DNA from: Brachypodium distachyon
Lineage: Eukaryota; Streptophyta; Magnoliopsida; Poales; Poaceae
Direction: 5' to 3'
DNA: 64,000 nucleotides
Assembly: GCF_000005505.3 (NCBI RefSeq)
Contig: NC_016131.3
Span: 12,421,501-12,485,500 of the forward strand
Shown here one piece after another: positions 1-12,037 of this stretch. The position numbers and the translations under genes are program-made. Under the pieces are notes generated by a model. That model saw only the letters and a list, made by a program, of their open reading frames with translations, had not been told where the DNA came from and made no database searches. How positions within the stretch are numbered: position 1 is the stretch's first letter; each line of letters starts with the position of its first letter.

Positions 1-207
1 TCTTTGCTGAGCGTATGGGTCATGCAGGTAATAATATGGAACACACAGCTCTTATGGATTTCCTACTGTATTGCGCATGACCAAAAGTGATCTAATATCT
101 GGAAAACCTTTTGCTGCTACCTGCAGAAAGTATACAGGTATTTTCGAGGAAGTGGAAAGGAGGCGGAGATGAGGCCTGATGCTGCATCGCGCCGTCCACA
201 GTTTTGA
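1..207 (+). CDS. SCAMP: Secretory carrier membrane protein (SCAMP), last two exons only
   Basis: This is the 3' end of a gene cut by the left window edge. Exon 1-27 encodes SLLSVWVMQ, the end of the fourth membrane helix, and is followed by a GT donor. Exon 127-207 encodes [15 protein letters not shown] and a short tail ending at a TGA. Both exons align codon for codon with the last two exons of the complete SCAMP gene downstream, with the same phase-0 intron, so this is a tandem paralogue. SCAMPs are four-helix membrane proteins of secretory and endocytic vesicles. The cytosolic tail is odd: after GKEAEM it reads RPDAASRRPQF, where the neighbour and plant SCAMPs generally have a KREAAR-type alanine/arginine-rich end. 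Whether the rest of the gene is intact cannot be seen. Confidence 0.9.
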
Positions 208-924
208 GTTCCTCGTGTTTCCGAGCGGGAAGAAGATAATCTCAAGCATGTTCGCTTGGAGTGTGACCGTCTGGATGAACTATATAAGTCATACTATATC
301 GTAGTATCAGGATTCATGTAGTGCAAGAATTCATGTACATCCAAAATTCCAGATTAGAACTGGAGAATGGCAATTAGTTTTCTTATCATATTGGTTTTTT
401 ATTTGAAAAAGAGAGAAATTCTTAAAGAGAAAAAAATGTCCAATCTGCGGCATCGATTAAATTCATCTGCGCCAGTCTTTGGACTTCTATTTGTTGAGAT
501 GCATATACATGAATTGGTTGGGAACTGGGATGAACTTTGCAGCCGGTTTTGAGAAAAGGAGAGAAAGATTTTTGTTCTTGTATAAAAGGGAAAATAAAAT
601 AGGCCGTCGCTATCAAGTTGGCGTGGATGAGGCGGCAAAGAAAGTAAAGAAGCCCGTTCTTTCGAAGGCTGATGCGTGTTTGACGGCGATAAAAAGTAAA
701 CACGGCGGCCGGACAAAATCCACGCGGAGTCCGCTAAAATTTTCCAGGGTTTATACTCATTCTATACTGCTCCCCGTTCTAGATGATGCAACTTCTCGCA
801 ACGACCAACTGTTTAATTGGGGCTGCTGCTTTGTTCGTTTCTCTTTGCACCTGCCCCTCTTTGCTGACCCTGCTACGGGCAACGGGAAAACCAAGAAGAG
901 AAAAAAAAAAGGGAAGGGTGATCC
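208..924. other. Spacer between the tandem SCAMP genes
   Basis: About 0.7 kb holding the 3' UTR of the upstream SCAMP and the promoter and 5' leader of the downstream one. A TATA-like stretch (TTATACT) lies near 750. An A-rich run at 900-910 sits just before the start codon at 925. No further gene is supported; the open frames here are short and match no family. Confidence 0.5.
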
Positions 925-3900
925 ATGGCGGGGAGGTCGAGGTACAACGACAACCCTTTCGAGGAGGGCGGCGCCGAGGAGGTCAATCCTTTCGCGGTAA
1001 GGCCGCCGGCGAGCTTCAGCTACCTCGCCCCTCCTGTTTCACACCATCAAAAATCTATACATCCTCCTGTTTGCTGTTTGCTCTTAGTTTCTTTTCTTTT
1101 CGCTCAATACTGACAGAGTGACAGCAACTTACCATGCTTATCTCGATGTCCAGTTGCATGTTTCCTCGCGTTATTAGCAAGAATTTTGTCGCTATTTGCT
1201 ACCGTCAAAAGGTGGTATGGATGTTCACCAAGACATCCAACCGACCAAGCCATCAACTAAACTAAAAATGGCATTAGTTTATCTTTCTGTAGAAAAGGCT
1301 ATTAGAAATCTAGAATGATGTTAACGATCATATTTTCACCATATGCAATCATTTATAGCATGGATGTAGTTGAGCTGTCAATTTGAAGCTTAATTAGGGT
1401 TCTTAAGAAATTACATGAAAATCTGATTATTATTATTATTATTTTCTGACGAAACGCAGCAGTGCTGCTTTCAATGTATTAAGAAGAACTGAAGAAGAGT
1501 TGCAGATAATAACAAAGCAATCGTCCGAAATGGCTTACACATGGATTATCGCCACAGCAAAGCACACGTGACATTCCTGCATTGCAAATATGGTCCTCGT
1601 TGATGATTCAATTCCAGCGCATTCTCGTCTTGAAGATGCTATTGTTTCTTTCCATCCGATAAGCTTCCTAGTCCCATCCCATATACTTCCTACAACTTTT
1701 GCCGTTAGGATGTCCAGCAGTATTCAAATACTAGTGCAACTTCCAATAAAAATTCAATTAAAAATAAAATAAAAAGGTCGGACAAGCTGCATGATAACTG
1801 GCTTGGAGGAAACAAGAGTTCAGAACAGAAACAAAATAGTTTGTGTTCAACTCATCAGTTACTTCTTTCTTATTACTGATGAGTTACTCTGCAGTCTGCA
1901 CTGAAGATAAGAAACTTGTACTGTTGCAAGAGTTGGTAGTCTTAGAAAGTGAATTCGGTAAGTAGAGCGACACAAAAGAACTCTTCATACAAGAATGGCT
2001 AATTGCAGTTATGTATGTAACTGTACCAGGACAAAGCTACTAGAGGAGCACCAGCTGTTCAATCCAATTATTCCGGAGGTTCATTCTACACAACAGTGAG
2101 TCTGCAGTACATAAAGTCAAAATGAAATTTCTGATCATATGACATGAAATTTCATCTTTTTGATGCAGCAATCACGTCCTACTCCTCCCAGCACCCGTCT
2201 TTCGCCTCTTCCTCCAGAGCCAGCCGACTTTTACAATGATTTCGCTACCCCTGTGGACATTCCAATTGACACAAACAAGGTAGTCCCACTACCTCATTGA
2301 GTTTAAATAATTCGATGTATGTCACTTATAAAATCAATCGAATAAACTCATTACTAATTGCTTGCTAAACATATGAAGGACATGAAGACAAGGGAGAAGG
2401 AGCTTCTTGCCAAGGAGGCTGAGTTAAGCAGGCGAGAGAAGGTAACTGAATCTAATAGAGAAGCTGCATTTACTTGGAATTTTTTTCATAGACAACATTG
2501 CACTATTATCATTTTCGAGAAACCAGCAGGAGCTCTGCCTATTCATTAAGAAGAAACAAATAATTACAAGCACCCCATTTTTATGGGCAAACAGAAGAAA
2601 CCTGATAACTGTGTAATACTGTGTTGTGTTAAATCTTGATATTGATTGTTCTGTAATGTGTTAAATCTTGACCTGTACCAAGCAGGAAATCAAAAGGAGG
2701 GAAGAGGCTGCAGCACGAGGTGGAGTTTCCGTTTTCATTCCACTATGGTCATTTATTTTCCCTCTTTGTTGTTCTTCTCCCTGCCTTCCTGTTATTTAGG
2801 GATAATGCTCTTCTTTCTTTGGCAGCTGGCATCGTCATAGAAGAGAAAAACTGGCCTCCGTTTTTCCCCATCATTCATCATGATATCAACAATGAGATAC
2901 CTGTGCACCTTCAGAGAACACAGTATGTCGCCTTCGCGTCGCTTTTAGGTATGTTTTCCATCACATCTGCTCCAAATGGCATTCCCCTTCAATTTGATAA
3001 AGCTATTAAATATATTTAATAACTACAATTTATGTTACCCTTATCACATACTGATGTACCAGTGTACCACTAATGAGGCATGTTTATGGATTGTGATAGA
3101 CAAAGGCTATTAAATACATATAATAACTACAATTTATGTTACCCACATGGCCCCATCATATACCACTAATGTGTTGTCTGTTTGGTAGGGTTGATCCTGT
3201 GCCTGTTTTGGAACATCGTCTGTGTTACTGCTGCTTGGATTAAAGGGGATGGTACCTTCTCTTTAGATAAAATATTGGTTCTATATGCAGTGATTATCAT
3301 TAGTACTGCCCTTAATTTGATTCTACTACTTTCTTCCTGGCTGCAGGTCCCAAGATCTGGTTCCTTGCGGTCATCTACTTTATTCTTGGTTGCCCAGGTG
3401 CCTACTACCTGTGGTACCGACCACTTTACCGTGCCATGAGGTACATCATTTGGTGTTGTACATGTGCCCTTTAAGATTTGACTAAAATACGAGGATTTGG
3501 ATCAAATTATTATATCATCATTCCATAACTCACTCATACTACAGGAATGATAGTGCTCTGAAGTTTGGATGGTTCTTCCTGTTCTATTTGGTGAGTACTT
3601 TGTCAAGTGCTGCAAAACATAGTGTTTATATGCCCTATGTCGCCATATAGTTGTTTGTCTTGTTGGGGGGTAAGTAGCTCGTTTGTTCTTGTTGACTCCA
3701 AACAGGTACATATCGCTTTCTGCGTGTACGCAGCTGTTTCTCCATCAATTCTATTCGTCGGGAAATCGTTGACGTGAGTTCTCGACAAATCCTTTACTTT
3801 GTCGTGACACGTTTCATCATGCTTTACATGCTACTGATGATATTGTGCAACTGAGCTCCCTTTTGCTGACAACCCTTTCTCTTGAATAAAAAAGGACTTA

Positions 3901-4431
3901 TGTTTTTTATACAATACATTTTGCAATGTCAAGGTAGTAAAATATTTCTTATTTTATTTCTGAAGGAGCTATATAAGAATTGTGATCTAACTTCCTTCCA
4001 TCATATTTATTCTTTACAGAGGGATTTTTCCTGCGATCAGCTTAATAGGCAAGAGCGCTATAGTCGGGGTGAGTCCAATCTTCTAACTTCTGGGATCCAC
4101 AGTAAAATTCATTTTTCCAAAGAATTAGCAAAAAATAAAATTAAAATAAACAGCATTTTTAACCATCTGACTTGCAGGTGTTCTACTTTCTTGGCTTCAT
4201 AATGTTCTGCCTCGAGTCATTGCTAAGCATGTGGGTCATTCAGGTGATTCTTTGTCTCCACTTGTCTTGCTTGGATTATGTGGATTCAAATAGTTTGTTA
4301 GGGAACCTGTAAGTAATCATGTAACTTTTCTGCTCCCAATGCAGCGTGTGTATCACTACTTCCGAGGAAGCGGGAAAGAAGCACAGATGAAGCGTGAGGC
4401 AGCACGCAGTGCGGCAAGGGCAGCATTTTGA
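925..4431 (+). CDS. SCAMP: Secretory carrier membrane protein (SCAMP), complete
   Basis: Thirteen exons with GT-AG borders give 313 residues: 925-996, 2030-2095, 2169-2279, 2379-2441, 2686-2719, 2826-2948, 3189-3251, 3347-3440, 3545-3590, 3706-3773, 4020-4068, 4178-4243, 4345-4431. The cytosolic N-terminus has two NPF motifs (residues 10-12 and 21-23), which bind EH-domain endocytic proteins in this family. A charged coiled-coil segment follows (about 84-120), then the conserved [14 protein letters not shown] block, four hydrophobic helices and an amphipathic C-terminal tail ending in AARAAF. SCAMPs act in trans-Golgi, plasma-membrane and endosome traffic. The start is fixed by the canonical [13 protein letters not shown]-terminus. 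All exon phases join without a stop, so the gene looks intact. It is the downstream member of a same-strand tandem pair. Confidence 0.95.
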
Positions 4432-5099
4432 TACTGTAAAAATGTGTCGTGCCTGTATATATTGTTCATATTGTATACCAATTCACAGTTTAATCTACAG
4501 AGGACTATTAAATTGAGGTTCTAAAAACAAGGCTTGTAAATTGAGAGACATGTAGGATTGCAGTTGTCCTATTAAAAATTTCTTCTTTATTTTCAGATAA
4601 TTGCTAAAAAATGATTTTAGGCTATGTCTATCATTTATGGTTGTTGTTCTGCTATTTAGGAAAAACGAAATAGGGAGAGAGTTCTGCTCTTAGTTTTAAC
4701 GAATGAAAGCAAGGAGAGAACACATCTCTCTCTTTTGGCACTCTCTTGTAAAATTTTACACAAAAATTACTCTTATGAAGACTATTACTCATGCTATTAT
4801 TCTTGTTTTTGGTAGTCGATCTCTAATTCAATCTTTAAAAACTATGAAATAACAAACACATGCTTTGAAAAGTAAACTGTAATTTGTTTTAATTAATTTC
4901 ATGTGGTACACCCATATACTTTCACTGGTACTAGATAACAAATGTTTTAGAAGGTTAAATGCAGGACAACATACATTTCAAGACGAATGAAGTACTTTAC
5001 AGTGCTAACATATTGCAAATGTCTTGCGAAAACTAGGTGTAAGGGAGTTAAGGTGTTTGAAAGCGTAATTAGCCTTCTACTTAGCTCATGAGAAGAACC
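4432..5099. other. AT-rich 3' flank of SCAMP, no gene seen
   Basis: Contains the presumed 3' UTR and AT-rich DNA without long open frames or recognisable repeat ends. Confidence 0.5.
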
Positions 5100-5345
5100 A
5101 CGGAATGTTATAGCGTAGTGGCTAGAGGCTCTAGTAGCACCACTTTGGTCCTGGGTTCCACTCCCTCTGGAAGCGAATTTCAGGCCGGAGGGTTAAAAAA
5201 TTACCCTCGTCTGTCCCATGCGAAAGCACAGGTCTAAAGGCCGGCTTTGATCTCACGTGGGCTGCGGTGCCGCTGTGTATGGGTGGGGCAAGAGGTTCGG
5301 GGATTTTCTAGGCCTGTGTGAGAAGGTCTTATTCTTTCAAACGAT
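5100..5345 (+). mobile_element. tRNA-derived SINE-like copy
   Basis: A box A-like TAGTGGCTAGAGG (5116-5128) is followed by a near-perfect pol III box B, GGTTCCACTCC (5154-5164). Downstream comes a non-tRNA body with GGCCGGAGGGTTAAAA, TGTATGGGTGGGG and GTGTGAGAAGGTCTTATTC blocks. I recall similar blocks in dispersed grass SINE sequences. The tRNA fold itself is not kept, so this is not a tRNA gene. Borders are approximate and no clean target duplication was found. Confidence 0.55.
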
Positions 5346-6274
5346 ACCGGGCGGGTTTCTCCTAGTTTCGATGTGTACTATAATTAAAGTGTAGAGATCT
5401 AACAATTTTACGTATGTGTGTGAAAAAGGGCTCCACATTTTCCCCTTGCCCCGGGGCCTCCAACGTGGACATGATTTCATTCCAGATAGAAAACCAACAT
5501 CTAAGTATAACCAGTTGCAAGGAATGACCCTATGGTTTCTTTAACCAGAGTCCAAAGGCCTCAATCAGTCAATTTAGTAAACGCTGTTTACCTTAAAAAA
5601 AACAGGCAACACTGTTCCATGAAGCATCATGGATGAGACTACAAAGATTGAACGCTTATTTCCATGGTTAATGTGTTTGCCTAAACATAATATTCGTGCT
5701 TTTAAGAGATAAGGCAACTGCCATCGTATAACAGGACTTTGATGGATCGGTTAATATGCAATCAGTCCATACATCAAGTCTGTCTAATGTTACACGATCT
5801 TGTTCCAGTTTATTTAATTGACGCCTAAGCATAAATAGCTCTTACTAATTTGAAGGGAAATAAGAGTAATTGGTTAGGGGCGAATACCTAGGTTTCTGCC
5901 AGGAAGCCGGGGCGAGTAGCCGGGGGCCGGGATGATGTGAGAGGCATGCTCAAGGAGAAGCCTCACGCCGGAGGCGACCCATTGGGAACAGGACAGGAGG
6001 CCGGTGGCCGGAGCGTGGCAAGGGCAATGGAAGAGGCGGTGAAGTCTTCGCGCTTGTGCCGGCGGCGGCGAGCGGGCAGTGGGACTTCGGAGGATGGCGA
6101 GGAAGGGTTTGGACGGTCGGACTGGGCACGTGATAGATTAGACGGCTCCGTTTCGAAGTTTACGTAGAAGTATCTGCTTTTAAAAGAAAACAAAATCGTG
6201 GCTCTTGTAGCAACCAACATTAGATGGGGCATGTTAATTTTCCAGGAACATCTCTGGTAGATTTTTTTATTTAT
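5346..6274. other. No gene recognised
   Basis: Mixed sequence with a small GC-rich patch at about 5900-6170 that gives short overlapping frames on both strands. None matches a family I know. Probably decayed repeat DNA. Confidence 0.4.
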
Positions 6275-6361
6275 CAAAATTACATGTATCTAGACCCTTT
6301 TTAAACATATATACATCCATATTTGAACAAATTTGAAACAAATAATATGGGTCGGAGGGAG
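6275..6361. repeat. Stowaway-type MITE remnant
   Basis: Internal words typical of grass Stowaway elements (TACATGTATCTAGAC, ATACATCCATATTTG) lead to the right terminal GGTCGGAGGGAG followed by TA. The left end is eroded. Confidence 0.7.
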
Positions 6362-6452
6362 TATTAATTTTTAAGAACTGTCGTGTAAAAACGTCCAAAG
6401 CAACTCTCCAATAGGTTCCCATTCCCTTCTCAATCCCAATTTTTTTAGATAA

Positions 6453-7964
6453 CTAGCTGAAATGCCCGTGCGTTGCAATGGAACAACAAAATAAAATGGT
6501 ACATTCAAAAACATGCATCAAAACCTTTCTTTGCTCTTCTTTAACGATCACCAAATATCCCTTTAAAAAAGGTTTCTTCCGAAGATTGTGTATCTATACT
6601 TTAGTCTCTCAAAATAGAACAATACACTTCCTTTTGAAAATTATATAACATCACCCGGTCAAAGAAGTTTTGAGACGGAATCACTTAATTTTTTTAGTTC
6701 TCTCCACTATCTCACTTCAGCCGTTAAAACAAAGCGTTAGAATGGGCAGCAAATTTATGTTTTGGCAGCTGGATGTTCGTTTATGAGTATGGACTTTTGA
6801 TTATTTTGTTGAGTATGACTATACTGATTTTCTGAAGGAGCTTATCAATATTAGATTAAATGAAGCTTAATTAATAAACTGGCAGTGCACGTGTATTTTT
6901 TTTTCCAATTATTTGCTCGAGTTGTTCGGCAAATCTGACTTGTGGGCATTTCAGACGACTTGACGTCGTTGGCTTCTCGGCTATCTGTCCGCTCGTAGTC
7001 CTGTCTCTGCGTGGCGGATGGAGTCCGTCTTATATGACCGGCAAGTATTAAATGTGGCAACTCGCCCGCGGATATCTGACCCAAATGAGTAGGATATGGG
7101 TCGACGTTTACGCCCATGGGTATACCTGATGGATCGCCCTATTAGTCATGGATACGGTATGGGTATAGGTTTATACCCATGGATACCCGATGGGTCGCCC
7201 AGTTAATATTTTAATTAAATAAATATTATTTTATTATATAATATGTGGACTCTTTGATTTTTTTTAGTGAAATGTGAACGCTTTGATGCAATAAGGATTA
7301 ACGGATGAACCCTGTTGTAAAATATAAATAAAGACCAAGTGCAAAATTGGCCCAGTAGTCCTGACTCGATGACCCATCAACTTGGCCTGTTTGGCCATCT
7401 CTCTCGCTCCGTCAGGCTCACAAAAGAAAGGTATCGATGCGCCTTCTCCCATCTCCAATTCTACATTCGGCCATCATCTCTCGTTCTCTCTACTAAGCCT
7501 TAGGAGCCGCCACCATTCTTTCTCGCAGTCTGTCTCATCAGCTTCTTCTAACAATTTGCCATTTCCTCGTGTAATTTAGCCCTAGGAGGATATGGTCGTA
7601 GCTAGGAAACGGAAGAGGGGACCTGGCCGTGCCTGGGAGACAGAGGGGACGGCCTGGCTTCGATTCCTTGCCCGATGGGTGCCCGATGGGTGCCCGATCG
7701 GGTCTCAACTTCCGACTCCCGTAGTGTTTCGGTGGAGCGATCTTTTTCTCGTCAGATTGGGGGTTGTTGCCCGACTCTCGTAACGATCACGCTGGCGATG
7801 GATTCCCTCGCGGAGTTCTAGTCCAATTCGGTGCAGGTAGCGGGCCAGCCGGCTTAGTAGGCCTAATATACATGCAATTTTGGGGGCCCACAATTTTTTT
7901 GGAAAGTTTGACAGACGACGGTGAAAGAAACGGTCCGTATTTTTTAGATAGGTATAGATGTAGA
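6453..7964 (-). mobile_element. Non-autonomous Helitron, copy 1
   Basis: Read on the minus strand, the element starts with TCTACATCTATACCTATC after an A. It ends with a short hairpin region (CATTGCAACGCACGGG), then GCATTTCAG and CTAG followed by T. These are Helitron hallmarks: 5' TC, a 3' hairpin, a CTRR end, and insertion between A and T without target duplication. Length is 1512 bp. The same termini occur at 12038-13137. No Rep/helicase frame was seen, so it is non-autonomous. The interior has repeated GATGGGTCGCCC-like words (7120-7200, 7670-7700) and a moderately GC-rich stretch (7380-7800) that could be captured host DNA; its origin is unknown. Confidence 0.8.
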
Positions 7965-8727
7965 TTTTTCTATTTTTCTCTGTTCTTTCCAAAATCTAGA
8001 GAACGAAGGCCCTAAAACGAGAATGCGTGCGCGGGAAAGCCAACCAATCTGAACCAAAATTATGGTGCATGTGTCTTTCGCATGCCAGATCCAAAATCAT
8101 TTTCTATGTCTTCGCCCTGGTTCAGGTACGTGTTGTTATGTCTTCTCTAGTAATATTTCATCTTTGAGGATTGTACTTGTATGACAGGGTTTTTTTTCTC
8201 ACAAAGTAAGAACTCTTTCTCACCCGAAACAAATCTTATACTGTACAACCCCCTTCGGGAGACCCAAGGGTAGACCCATCCAACGACCATACGATGTGGA
8301 CTGGTGGAGCTCGCAGCAGCAGTTGGAATTCGGACCCAATATGATCGGGTGATCCAACGTTGAGGAGCTTTGTTCAATAACTTGGTCACTGGTGCATGGG
8401 TCGTTTAATTATTATTATTTTCTCTTTCTCATGTGTCAAGGGAAAAAGGCAGAGTTGGCGGACTGAATAAGTTCATGATTTTTGTGGACTTCTAGTATTC
8501 TAGTATGTATCATGTTGCACATATTTGCACGAAATGCACTTAGTATCTTGTTGCACGTATTTGCACGAAATGCTTTTTTCTAGAAGAACACTACATCTTC
8601 ACTTATATGATGACAATACAACTGATTTAAAAAACTGAACCGGCAATAAAGACTCTGGATAAAATGTAAGTTACAACCGAAACCATTGTAGTCACCTTTA
8701 AATTTGTCATCCAAATCTTGATATATA
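7965..8727. other. No gene; short imperfect tandem repeat
   Basis: No supported gene. At about 8503-8574 a unit containing TGTTGCAC.TATTTGCACGAAATGC occurs twice in a row with small changes. Confidence 0.45.
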
Positions 8728-8968
8728 CTCCCTCCATTTCACAAAGGTTGACGTATTTTGTTTCATTAAGACAAGACTTTGACCGATAAAAACTCTATTG
8801 ATATGTGTTTTTTCATACATGAAACTTATATCAATGGATTCATCTTTAAAAGTTCTTGCTAATGATCATGGTTTCGTATCTTATAACTTACATATTAATA
8901 GAGTAATTCTTAGTCAAAGGCTTGTCTTAACGAAACAAAATATGCCAATCTTTGTGAAAAGGAGAGAG
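8728..8968. mobile_element. TA-flanked MITE with about 40-bp inverted ends
   Basis: The left end CTCCCTCCATTTCACAAAGG pairs with the right end CTTTGTGAAAAGGAGAGAG, and the inverted similarity continues through GTATTTTGTTTC / GAAACAAAATATG. TA lies on each side (8726-8727, 8969-8970). Length 241 bp with no coding capacity. This is a Stowaway/mariner-like MITE. Confidence 0.85.
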
Positions 8969-8970
8969 TA

Positions 8971-10243
8971 TTTCTTACAATCCTGGTCGAGTTGAACCGT
9001 GCCTAAACCTAGCTAGCTAGTCTGAGTACAAATTCCTGCAATAACTCTTATCAAACTGCCCAATGCTGTTTCAAGGTATTGAAAATACATATTAGGTTTC
9101 CTCGGTTTGATGGAAACCGTTTTTGAACACCTCTAGATATAGCCGTGGTAGGTGGCGGATGTCATCAAACCTGATGGTGAGTTCCACAACACATAAAACG
9201 ACAAATGATCAATTTTTATTTCATTCCTTTCAAAATATGATATACTCGTTGAACTTTTCAATTCATTATCGAATGTAATACAAATTGCAACGTGATGTGA
9301 TCGATGTATGTGAATGATTTGGAGTATATTGAAATCTGAGATGTTGGGAGATATTGTTCTGAGAAATCTAGAAAAAAATATATGTTATGTTTAGAGGTTA
9401 TATGAATCTGGGATATGGTGTAGGCGGAAACAGATTGTCCAAAAATTTATCCTAGCCGGTTCTTGGCCAGAAATCGACCGAGATACTCTATCACTCCATT
9501 TGGTTTGGCTGACACACCATTATGAATTATTCTAGTCAGTTGAGTCACCCAAACCGACTGTTAGAGGAATTTATAAAGATCCGAGTTCGTGGAAGTCCAT
9601 TCAATATATATGATAGCTAGATATACGTACCATGTTCTTTTGACTGCAATTTACTAGATTGATGTTTATTTTGGGATACTTGTTATTCGGCACAAAATTG
9701 CGCATTTAAGCGACTTATGTGTCGTGGATTAAGCCCAAATCGTAAACTTATGTTCTCCATGTCGTCTCAGACGCCGTCTCTGCATGGTCTTGGCGTCTCC
9801 TTTTGAGAACAGGCAAAGGGAGGGAAGCTCACAGCACGAGATTTGCTCCAGCTTCCAACCCGCGGTCAAGTTTGGCTACTTTGAAAACCTTCGGTATCAT
9901 GACATGGTGCATTGAGGCGCAACACAACACGGGCCGGTGGCGTGGTGCGACATAGGTCATCAGGGCTTATGAAAATTGGAAATCAACAACATTATTCAAA
10001 ACAATAGTAATAATTCCATAGCAATCCACATGCAACTAGCTAGTATCCCATAACGTAGCAAAGAAATAAGGTTGAACTGAAGCTAAAAAGCCATAAATTT
10101 TGTTTACTTAGTTGCGATATCTGAGCATCTCAGGAATCACGAAGTTCCGAGGTAAGCAAGAACAAACAATGAAAAGCAAATGAACCAATCAGGTTCAGAG
10201 TCAGCTGATCATACAGTGAGATAGCCAATAGTACCAGATTGCT
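8971..10243. other. No gene recognised
   Basis: AT-rich DNA without a supported coding frame or clear transposon end. The last part is the 3' flank of the broken F-box gene on the minus strand. Confidence 0.45.
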
Positions 10244-11740
10244 TCAGCATGTACATTCAAAGGGATCAGTAATCGACAAATCACGGACGTTCTCGACATG
10301 TGTAGAATTGCTCCGGCATTTGTTCTCGCAGAAATCAAATTTAGCACCTCGGGAGGCTTTCTTCTCCACCATGAGCCGCCTATGCTGATCTTCAATCCAT
10401 CCACCATCGATGTCGATTCCGTCTTTGACCGCAAACCTCATAGACTCGAGCATTCTCGCATTCAATATAAAGAACGTCGCGAAGCTAACTTGTGACCTGG
10501 TTCCTCGATAGTTTGCCAACACTATATACCTCAGGCGGATGTCGAGCCATTTTGTTAGATTTTTATGCTTACGGCGCCACAAATTTGCCCCTCCTGATAT
10601 GCCGGACTGGAATGCCAGAGAGAAAGATTAGTTCTAGATTCAGAGCCTCAGCTAACAGATTGAAGTTAACTACTCGCTCCGTCCCATAATAAGTGACTCA
10701 AATTTGTCCAAATATATGAATGTATCTATATTCAAAAAGCGTCTAGATACATGTAATATTTCGTCACTTAATATGGGATGGAGGGAGTAGAAAGGAAGAA
10801 ATTTCACCTTGATGTATAACCTCTCCAAGCATGGAAAGCATCCCATGAAGTTGATAACCTCGTCGAGGCAAAGACTAAAAGCAGAGAGAGCTAAATCCTT
10901 GACTGAGCGTACCGCCGTTGTGAAGTTAACACGATTTAGTCCCTACATTCGATCAGTATAGAAGAAAAATAACATTAAGATCTCATACAACAAGCAGAGT
11001 ACTATAGCTAGAGGTTGAAGAATCAAAGTGAGAATGAATGTACCGAAATAGCTGCGGTATCAAGCTTGAGGTTGGTGACGCCGAACATATTGGTAAGGCA
11101 GCCCAAGGTGTGGAGCTTGGGCGCCGAGATCACCGAAACGTGCACTTCCCTGTCCGGTACAAACCGGAGCAGCCTCTCCAGACAAGGCGCGTCCTCCACA
11201 ATGACTTCCTTTAATTCTTGCCCTGATCGGCAAGAACAAACATGGACGCCGATGGCAGTGATGCTGCGCGCAGTGATCCGGACACAGCGGAAGCCGACAT
11301 GCCTTTAAGCAGCAGGTTCTCCAGTACAGGGCAGCCAGCGAGCAGGCCCTGCAGGGAAGGCTCCGAGATGGTGGAGTCTTCGAGAGCGAGCATCTTGAGG
11401 CCCGGGAAGTGAAATCGCGACGACGACGACTTGCCCGCTGGGCCGTCGGAGATGTGGCATTGGCCGAAGGTGGCGACGCGAAGAGTGGACGAGAAGCGGA
11501 AGGCGGAGCCCGGCAGCGGCGGTGGGGGGGACGACATCTTGTAGTCATCAAATCGCTGGTAGAGCTCGAGCTCCTGCAGGCCGTCGAGCGCCGGGGACAT
11601 GAGCCAGGCGCGGAAGGCGCCGGGGCGTTCCCGCATGTGCTTGGCGGGGACGCGGAGGCGGCGGCCGGGGCCCGGGTGGGCGGAGAGCAAACGGAGGGAA
11701 ATGATTATATGTACTACTGCTGATCTGATCCATCGGACGG
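10244..11740 (-). pseudogene. F-box/LRR/FBD-type gene, lacking the F-box and frameshifted
   Basis: Minus strand. The 3' exons are clear. Exon 10244-10606 encodes the FBD-type end (WLDIRLRYIVLANYRG, FATFFILNARMLESMRF, RDLSITDPFE). Exon 10808-10942 encodes GLNRVNFTTAVRSVKDLALS up to CFPCLERLYIK. Upstream, 11050 to about 11740 encodes LRR-like sequence (SAHPGPGRRLRVP, ALDGLQELELY, LKMLALEDSTI, GCPVLENLLLKG). The reading frame changes near 11295-11305: LENLLLKG lies in one frame, and the expected continuation GFRCVRITARSI to DAPCLERLL lies in another. That implies a single-base indel. No F-box motif was found 5' of SAHPGP before the Helitron at 12038. Intact relatives recruit substrates to SCF ubiquitin ligases; this copy should not. 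A distant F-box exon cannot be fully excluded. Confidence 0.8.
10673..10787. mobile_element. Stowaway MITE in an intron of the F-box pseudogene
   Basis: 115 bp flanked by TA. The ends CTCGCTCCGTCCCATAATAAG and TTAATATGGGATGGAGGGAG are inverted. It lies between the FBD exon and the preceding exon. Confidence 0.88.
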
Positions 11741-12037
11741 CAGTCATGCGGAGGCTAGTGCTGCGGTTATCTTGGGTTTCCTTCCTGTAGTTTCGCTCAC
11801 AGAAAACAATCAAAGTCGAATTAACGTGGGCGTGGATCACGATGGTCGCTGTTGCCTACCAGTATTGCATTTTGTGGGCGGGCGAAAATTCGGGGTGGCA
11901 TTGACAGTGGCTTGAAAATTCGAAATTCGTACTCCTGCCTTCTAAAGGAAAAGACCTAACTTCCTGGTCATCTTGTTGGGAGGCTCCGAGCCAACAATAC
12001 AAGGGTCATCACGTATTCATGTCACGTGTTCATGTTA

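Noticed and set aside
5116..5164. Possible tRNA gene
   Set aside because: Box spacing is short and no cloverleaf can be drawn; better explained as a SINE head.
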